Assembly: GCA_022494885.1 (NCBI GenBank)
Contig: JAGVSM010001131.1
Location: 124,001 to 188,000, forward strand
Length of the DNA stretch: 64,000 bases
Source: Micrasema longulum
Taxonomy: Eukaryota > Arthropoda > Insecta > Trichoptera > Brachycentridae
Direction of reading: 5' to 3'
Positions 51,801 through 60,800 of the stretch are shown here, in pieces (positions within the stretch are counted from its first letter, which is position 1; each line of letters opens with the position of its first letter). The notes below the pieces were generated by a model. The model did not search any database and was not told where the DNA came from. It saw nothing but the letters and a program-made list of their open reading frames with translations. Position numbers and translations under genes: made by a program.

Positions 51801-54800
51801 GGCGGGATAAGGACAAAAATGCTAGAAGAGAGGATAAGGAGGGGAGGGGAGATGTACATATTAATTATTATAATGTCTACTAAGTTACATAATACATTTT
51901 TAGTGTAAATTTTAAATCTGACAGAGTGATGTTTGTGATAATTTTTTTTTTTAAAACCACAGAACTTCCTCATTGCAAAATATAAAAAAAACAATCGTAT
52001 TGAACTTATGTCGTTGTTGTTTATTACCTTTTAATCTGCGTACGCTTATATCTTTTGTTAAAAAGATAATCTAACAATTAAGTACTCGGAACATAATAAT
52101 ATTAATCGATATTAATATAATTGCCAATTTTAAGATGACGTCATATTTATCAAACTGGTTTTGATTTTTTAAAAATCTTATCAATTATTTGACTTTATAA
52201 TTATAATTGATTTTTACATCATCATCATCATTCCCTTTCCGCACCTAATGGTGCATAGGACACTGCATTGGTACACCAATCGCAGCGTATCTTGATCATT
52301 TTTGGTACATGACGGTAAGATGATCAGTTTACGCTTCAGGTACCAGTCCTGAGACTATGAAATATTATTGTGTGCAAACACCCTTTTAAATAAATATTTA
52401 ATATCAACCATGTCGGGAATCGAACCGGAGACCTCTTGCATGGTGGAGAAACGCGCTGACCATTAAATCACAAGGCTGACATTGATTTTTATTTGGGTTG
52501 AATTCCTGGATTCGTGTATTCTCTACATTTTATTGCACCTCAACTGTAAGTTTGGATTAAACCATCGACCTATCAATACACATTATACGACCTGAGCCCT
52601 AAAAAATTATGAAACTTAACTCATGCCCAAACCCACAGTGATATCCAACGCATATTAAGTCGTTCTTTGACCGCCAGCCGGGTGTGACGTGAGCTTGACA
52701 TTTAGAATCGAAACCAAACTGCTTTGCTTGTGTTGTGAAAACGTGTAAAAATCGTTCGAATAAAGATTGTAAAAATAATGGTGTATCTTTTTATTGGGAA
52801 GTATTTGTTTATAAGTGATTGACAAAGATTAAAGCAATTAATATCATAATATAATAATTATTTCTTTAAATTTCAAACTACGCCTAGCGGCACAAAAACG
52901 AAGCACGAGAACAGGGGTGCACCGGTAGGAATACGGTTTTAAAAAAATCATAAACCTGAGTTAATATTATTTCAGCATTCCGTAACATAAATGGGTAGAA
53001 AGTAAAGGAATTTAAGATTTGCACACCGCACTTAATTTTTATTTTTTAAACGTCTTTGCAAAACCGTTTAATTTGTGAAACGGTAGCTGTTACTGATAAT
53101 CATATTTTAAAAAATGCCCATCCCAACTTGAGACGTCACACGCGGAGTAATTGCAGAAATACAAATCTTTGAAAAATCATAACGCTGATAATACGATACT
53201 ACTATGGGGAACAAAATATCAAAATGGCATAAACAGACTACAAAGACAAAATAAAATATTAAAGTTAGAATATGACCTTACTTGTCTAACAACAACTAGA
53301 GAACTTTTTAAACAAACCAAGCAATCAAATATAACTGAACTCTTTAAACTAGAATCATTAAAATTTATCCATAAATTAGCCACTGATATAATTGTAGACG
53401 AAGAACTAAAAATTGTAGTAAACATGGACACAATACGAGAATATCAGAAAAATATCAATAACAACTTTCTAAAACAAGACAAGGACAGTCGAGACTAATA
53501 AACCAGGGACTGAAATTTTACAATAAACTACCAGACAAAACTAAACAAAAGACTCAGACAAACTTTTCAAACAGAGTACGAATAAAAAATGTGTATAATA
53601 TTTTTGTAAAATTAATTTAATAATCCGTAAGGGTTAATAAATAAATTTTCAAATTGAAAAAAATACATTAATAAAAATACTTTAGCTTAATAGTCTATTA
53701 ACAAATAAAAAGAAAACATCTGAACTTCCTCATTGAGCATAAATGGTCAAAAAACCAATGAATGACCGTTTAAGGTTCAGCTTGTAGTGAAATACACATT
53801 AAAGGTATAAATTTCATTATTTAAGCGTACAAAATAAAAGAAAACAAAAAAAACACATTTATTTTTTCCAAGTACTTATACTTTTTTTATTGAAATACGA
53901 GTAACAAATTACAACAGGGATGGAGAATATCTTAAATAAGGGAATATGGAAGTCAAGGGCTTATGACCTGTCATTGGCTGGTTTAAGTGAACATACTAAA
54001 ATATTGTAATGAAATACGAGTATTACAATTATAATTGATTTTACTCTAAAAAAATTGCAGAATCACCAGTGAATGACCACTACTACCCCAGTAAAGATAA
54101 TATTCGGATTAAGTTACATCATAACCTTATAAAACACCCTAACACATTAGGATATGGATATATACAAAGAATTTCATAAGAAATAGCATCAAATAAAACA
54201 CTTACCACACCTTTCCTTATAAAAACACTATCAATCTCAGAACAATAACGGGAAGACGCGCTATTACCTTTTGACAACTCACAGTTCAAAACTGATAGAT
54301 TTGTTTCTTACCAAAAGATGTGTCCGCCTACTGCTTTTGTCATAGTTTCTAGTGTTAAAAGTTTTTTGACTGGACTCATGTAGCAATTCTTATTATCTTG
54401 TGTTTTATTAACCAATGGTCATTTACTGGTGCTTTAACCCTACGTAGAATTAATTAAAAAATAAAATGAATTAAAATGACCTAACTCAAGAAATTAATCA
54501 AAAAATTGTTTTAAGTCTAAAATATAGTCATTTTCGTTCAAGCGAATTTGGGTATTCTGTCCGTCGGAATTTGCATGGGGTGGACATCACCAACCCTCCC
54601 TATTCTTCTCGATGAAGACACAACTCCTCTGGATCAAGTCATAACAGACGAAGAAGGATCGTGGATCGGATCTCTCATCGCACTCGGTGCAGTTGTAAGT
54701 GAGTTTGTTTTATTTAAAATTTAAAAGGCTTTGGTAAATAATTCCTTTGCGCGCGGTGATGTAACATCGTGTTACCACAAGAAGACGGAATATTCTAAAG

Positions 54801-57800
54801 TTCTAACATTGGAAAAAACAAACAATGAGACAAACTGTTTAATCAATTGTTTCTTTTTTGGGTGATACCGTACCGTTCGGCTACCATTGCAGGAGCCTTC
54901 TTCAGGGTAAACCGAGTGTTTTGTAGAAAAAAATGTGTGTTTAAGTACTAGTAATTTGTACCGTGTCGCAGTCGGCAGTAGGCACATTTCTATTCATTTT
55001 TGTAGTGTGCAGTGCTGGGAACCGTGTTGAGTTTAATTTAAGCCCGCCACCTTTGTTTATGTTATTTGGGTGTCTGTGTATTTTTTGCCTACTACTATGG
55101 ACTCGTGACGAAGCGGGCGGTGTAATTTCTGAGATTCGGTGGGGATTTTAAAAATTAAAAAACGTTCAAAAAATCATAACGATGATAATCTGATATATAA
55201 AAATAAAATATGTTTTTTTACGTAGTTCGATAGTCAAATATATAATTTTTTTTAGTCACTTAACTTCTTCTTTGTATTGTAGGTCCTTTTTACTCCGGGA
55301 TCGCCACGGATGTATTTGGAAGAAAGAAAACCCTTTTAGTCAGTGGTGTTCCTCTGGTTGTAGGTTGGGTGCTGGTAGCAACAGCTAAAGATATTGTCCA
55401 GATTTACGCAGCCAGGATACTGTGGGGGCTTGCCTTGGGACAACTCTTCACGTGCGTTCCCATGTACGTTGGGGAAATAGCAGATGTAAGATAATACAAT
55501 TATGTTAAAAATACATTATTAGTATTAATAATAATAATAATAATTATTTATTAACAAAAATAGCAATTACTTTATCTACTACATACATACTTAGGTAATA
55601 GATTTCTCTGGATCATGTCTAGTCTGCCTTACTAGGTATAACCTGTTTTAAGGCAGACATTTTTATGCAAACTTAACAATAAAATTACTACCTACTAGTT
55701 AATTTATTATACAGTTATACAATATTAATTTATACCATTTATTATTTAAGAATGTTTTTAAGTAAATTTTCAGATTTTTCTCTACCCAGTAAGCAATTTT
55801 TCACAAATTTATTTAATTGAATCCGGGTCATGGTTTTGCAATGTTTGAGTAACATTTTGAATATTTTGGGGCCCAGAAACCTGAAATTTCTTTGCCCGAA
55901 TTCAGAGTTTGTGGTAGACCCCTGAACCCATTTTCTAGTTTGACTTCTGGTAGTGTGGGAATGTTCCTTATGGGATTTAGTAGAATAATTTGCTTTACAA
56001 AGTTGTTTATTCTAAAAATATATAATTGCCTTATATCTAATATCTCAAATAACTGGACTCTGGGGTACCAGTAGGGTTTTTAAAAAAATGTTTTAATTAT
56101 TTATTTTTGAGCAGATTCGAGAGGTTTTAAAATTGATTTAATTGTGCCTCCCCATCCTATTATGCCATAAGTTATAATTGAGTTACATAAAATAAAATAT
56201 AGTTGTTTGAGTTTAATTAGGGATAAGATGTTACGTATCGACTTGAAGATATAAGAAAGTTTTCTAATTTTTAGTGTTATGTATTCTGTTCATTAAAAAT
56301 ATTTATCAATAAATTATTATTACACTATTTTGATTGTAACAAATACCATAACAATATAATGTAAGCCCTTTTCACAAAATGGTGTACAAAAGAAAACAAT
56401 ATTTATATTATTTTTGTTTTGTTTTATTATATTGTTATGGTATTTTTCACAATCAGTATAGTATAAAGTTTCCGCAAACCAAGTTTTGTAAAATTTCCGT
56501 TTAAAATAAACGTAGAAATGGCATTTTTTACTAAAAAATGATAAAAGCGCCATCTTTTCAAATCTCGAATCATCATCTCAAACTGTTTTTTATTTCTTAA
56601 GTTAAATTTCAAAAAACACTATTTATCTCATATATAATAATTACAAAAAAGGTCATTACAAATAATTCAACAATTCAACCGGATGGATCTCACCCACATG
56701 ATAAAGGTTTCAGCTCTTTTACTTCACAAAAGTTAACAGGTGGAAGAGTTGGGGGAATGTGGATGTTTTAACATAGTCAGAATAGCAAATGTTACACAGT
56801 GTGTAAAGCGGCCACTTTCATTTTTCTTTTTATATATCCGTATTTTCATGTTGTTTTTTTTTGTTTAACTGAACTCATATTTTTGTATGAGTATTTTATA
56901 TTGTAAAAGGCACTTGTGCCGTATAAAAAAATAATTTAAAAAAATGATATACTTGCCATGAATATAAATTCTTATTTATTTAATGTTAGTAAATAATTGA
57001 ATAAAACCACTTACCAAATTTTCTATGTCTACCGGTTGCGGGACTTACCCGTATTTTCGTCTCCTTATTACCCTGATTACACTAACATGCAAATCTCACT
57101 ATCTTTTATTTATTTAAACACTTTATATACATATTCAAAGATTATTCCATAATCGAGCAGCCACTACTGTGAAAGAGGAGGCAAAAAATGAGAGCCATAA
57201 AATATTAGAGCCTTGCAGAAAAACATAAAAACCAACTTGCTATTAGTGTCCTGACAAAGAGACAGGTTCGTCTCGAAACCGGTAGACATAGAAAAGTCGG
57301 TGTGGTTATATAATACCTTGTTTACTCTTCAATCTTTCAGGATGAGGTGCGAGGTGCCTTGGGATCATTTATACAGATATTTCAAATGCTCGGGCTCCTG
57401 TGGGTGTACTCAATAGGGCCATATGTGTCATATTTTACTTTGTGTATAATATGTACTGTACCACCTCTCCTCTTTATGGTTCTATTCTCGTTCATGCCAG
57501 AAAGCCCCAGCTATCTCGTTAAAAGGGGTAATTAAACTTTAAATTTATTTAAACTATTATTTATTTATATATACGCCTAATGGGCATTTTTAAGGACATA
57601 TTTATACATTGAAAATTATTATTAAAAAAGTAGAAAGACTCAATGGTACGAGTATATAGAAGACTTTGTGGGAGTGGAAGCGGGAGAAAGGTGTTTACAA
57701 TTGAATTTGATTCAGAGATCGTTTGAAAGAAGACAACTTGTTATCAAAGAAGTCAAGACTGGTATGTTTGTTGGTAGACCTAAAAATTCTAAGCATAGGG

Positions 57801-60800
57801 GAATGAAAACCATAGTTAGTTCTATGGTTATCGGTATGAAAGAGTAAGTTTTATCTGGGGTTTCTAGTTGGGATATTTAATTTTATTGAGCTCAGTAGTT
57901 CAGGCGCATCAAAGAGTGATTGAGAATTTTTAATAAGACTAGAAGGTCGGATTTATTTCGACGGTCTTGAAAAGAAGATATATTTAGGTAACTCATTATA
58001 CGTATATTGGTCTCTGGATAAGCCCAACCTCCAGCCTATGTTTCTCAAAAATCGATGTTAAACTGATGCAATATTCTTGATGTGAACATCATAATATGGA
58101 GACCAGATAACATAATTAATGTATGTTCTTACATTAACTTATATCTAATTATTATTAAAACATATACTTATTATTAATATTTCTAAACAATATACGTACA
58201 CTTAAAAGGAAAACAAAGCTAACACGAATAAGATTACTTTTTAAAAACTAACTTATCTGCTAAACACATGTTTTTTTAACTGACATTTAAATGAAATAAT
58301 ATTTTTTTGCTCTCTTATTTCTAATGGTATTTCCTTATAATATAACTGTACAGCTCGGTGCATCAACGAGTTCTGTGTACTTGTTTTCCTACGAAATGGT
58401 AGTCTTACTTCATGTTTATTTCTTGTTTTATATACATGTTCACATTGATTAGAAAAAACCTTTTGAGTCAACTCTTTTACGAATTAAAAAAAAATCCTCA
58501 GATGACGGTACGTAGAACTTCCCCATAATACGTTTGAGTCGTGGTCCCATGGTTGCGTCATGGACTCACAGATCAGAGTTTCAAAGTTCAAACTCTGCTT
58601 TATCAATAATAATAATAGTGGTTTATTAACATAACGATTCATATAATCAACTCAGTGAATTGTCTTTTTGTCTTCAGATAACAAAGAGGAACTACATTTC
58701 TTGGTTAAAAAAAAAGTCTACGATGTATGCGAGGGAACCGATTTGCTCGTGAGTATCGATAAATCGAATGTGATGGTTTTTGAAAGAAATGAAAGTACAA
58801 CTAAATGTAGAATCACTGTGAATGGGAATAGAGGAATTTTAATATCTGGTAAGTATATTACTAGGGATGGAATGTCTGAGAAAGATATTTAAAAGACACT
58901 GGATTAAAAGTTCTTCATGTTGAAAATCAAATATTAAAGATAGACAACTTGAAAATCTTAGAAATTAAAAAAGTGATTCATATTAAGAAAAAAAAATAAC
59001 CAATAAAACAATATTTCTTTTAGTCCACTCCCGTCTAGTTTTAACGATCGTATCCATCTCACTTTACAATTCCCATCTTTACAAGAGTAACATGACAAAA
59101 GAACTTGACTTATTAGCTTCATTTGTTTCTATGTATATTTATTCGATGGTAATTAGTAATCACTGTTAAAATAAAATAGGATAAGATTCATTAGTTAAGC
59201 ATACGGCCTCCGTGGTGTAGTGGTCAAGACGCTTGACTCACACACGAAAGGTTCCGGGTTCGATTCCCGGTGAGAACACAAAAAACAAAATGTGATTTTT
59301 CTCAAGCCTGGGTGTTCTGTGATGTAATTCACCACTGTAATTGGGCCTCCTGGCCTGTTGTGATGCAAAAATAAATAAATAAATAAAATACCTTGATAAA
59401 GAAGCTTGTAGCATTGAAACCGGTCGGTAAAAAAAAAGTATTCAGATGCAAATTGGTTTTATTTTAATTATAATATATTTATATATTCAGGTTATCATGA
59501 GGAAGCTCTCTTGGCGTTGCAAAAACTTCGAGGGACGTCTGAAGACGCGGTCAAAGCGGAGCTCGCCAACCTGCCTGATAGTCAGATCAACAGCGGCTCC
59601 TCCGAAGCGACCCTGAGAGATACGTGGAGCCGGGGGAACATCAAAGCCATGTACCTCACGTGTGGACTACTCGCTCTCCAGCAGTTCAGCGGTATCGACG
59701 CGGTGCAGTTCTACATGCAGACTATCTTCGCTAAGACCGGCACCAACATTCCGCCAGACATATCAACCATCATCATAGGTATCTAGCATTTACAAAATCA
59801 TTATACACCGCACTCTCCTTTTGCACTAATATTATTTTGTAATAGTTCGTCTGCTTTATGTATAGAGTCAACATAACATAATACGTCATTTAAAGGTAAT
59901 AAGGTGCTGACGATGAGATGGTAGCCCTGAAACGTATCGACAGATTATTCAAAAAGAATTAGTTTACACAAATATATTTAATAGTAAACAGATCTTCAAG
60001 AATTATTTTGAAAAAAAACCGATACACGAGAGTAGAAATTGAAAGTTAAATGAATTAAAAGTTGTTTGGATCAAGTCGCAACCAAATTCATATCTACCTA
60101 CACCTAGCCGTCCTTCCCATTTCCTAGCGCACTCTACGCAACAATAATTCTACGTGTGAGTGGTGGAAAATTAGTAAGTGGACTGTACTGTTGTGAAGGC
60201 AGGTTGCGCAACTCAACTAACCTGCTGATCATGAGGCGCGATGTGACGTCTGCTAAAACCCTGGTGAAGCTGGCGGTCATGAGACGCTGGCACAGTTTGT
60301 ATGGATCTGGCGGCCTAAAGGACGCAGACACAGCTCGCTTGGAGAAAGATAAGTTTTAAGATGTCAGATTGTGTACTGATAATATAATGTTTTTTTCCGG
60401 CACTCACATGTAGAATTATTACATTACATTTTATTACATTTTTTTTTTTTTTTTTGCACCACAACAGGCCAGGAGGCCTAATTACAGTGGTGAATTACAT
60501 CACAGAGCACCCAGGCTTGAGAAAAATCACATTTTTAATTTTTGTGTTCTCACCGGGAATCGAACCCTGAACCTCCCGTGCGTGAGTCAAGCGTGTTGAC
60601 CACTACACCACGGAGGCCGCCAATTATTGTTACATGGAGTGCGCTAGGAAATGGGAAGGACGGGTAGGTAGGTATAGATTAGGTTAAACCGTTGTTTCGA
60701 ACATGCCGCCAGTTTTGATGTTTATTTTACTTGGTTTATACGTGAAAAGAGTCCGAATTTCTACGAATAGCTAAGTAATTTTAGTTTTTAGTTTTTATAT

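Noticed and set aside
54963..55151. 62-codon ORF in gene 2 intron A-B as an alternative exon
   Set aside because: No acceptor/donor in a usable phase and no similarity to the transporter.
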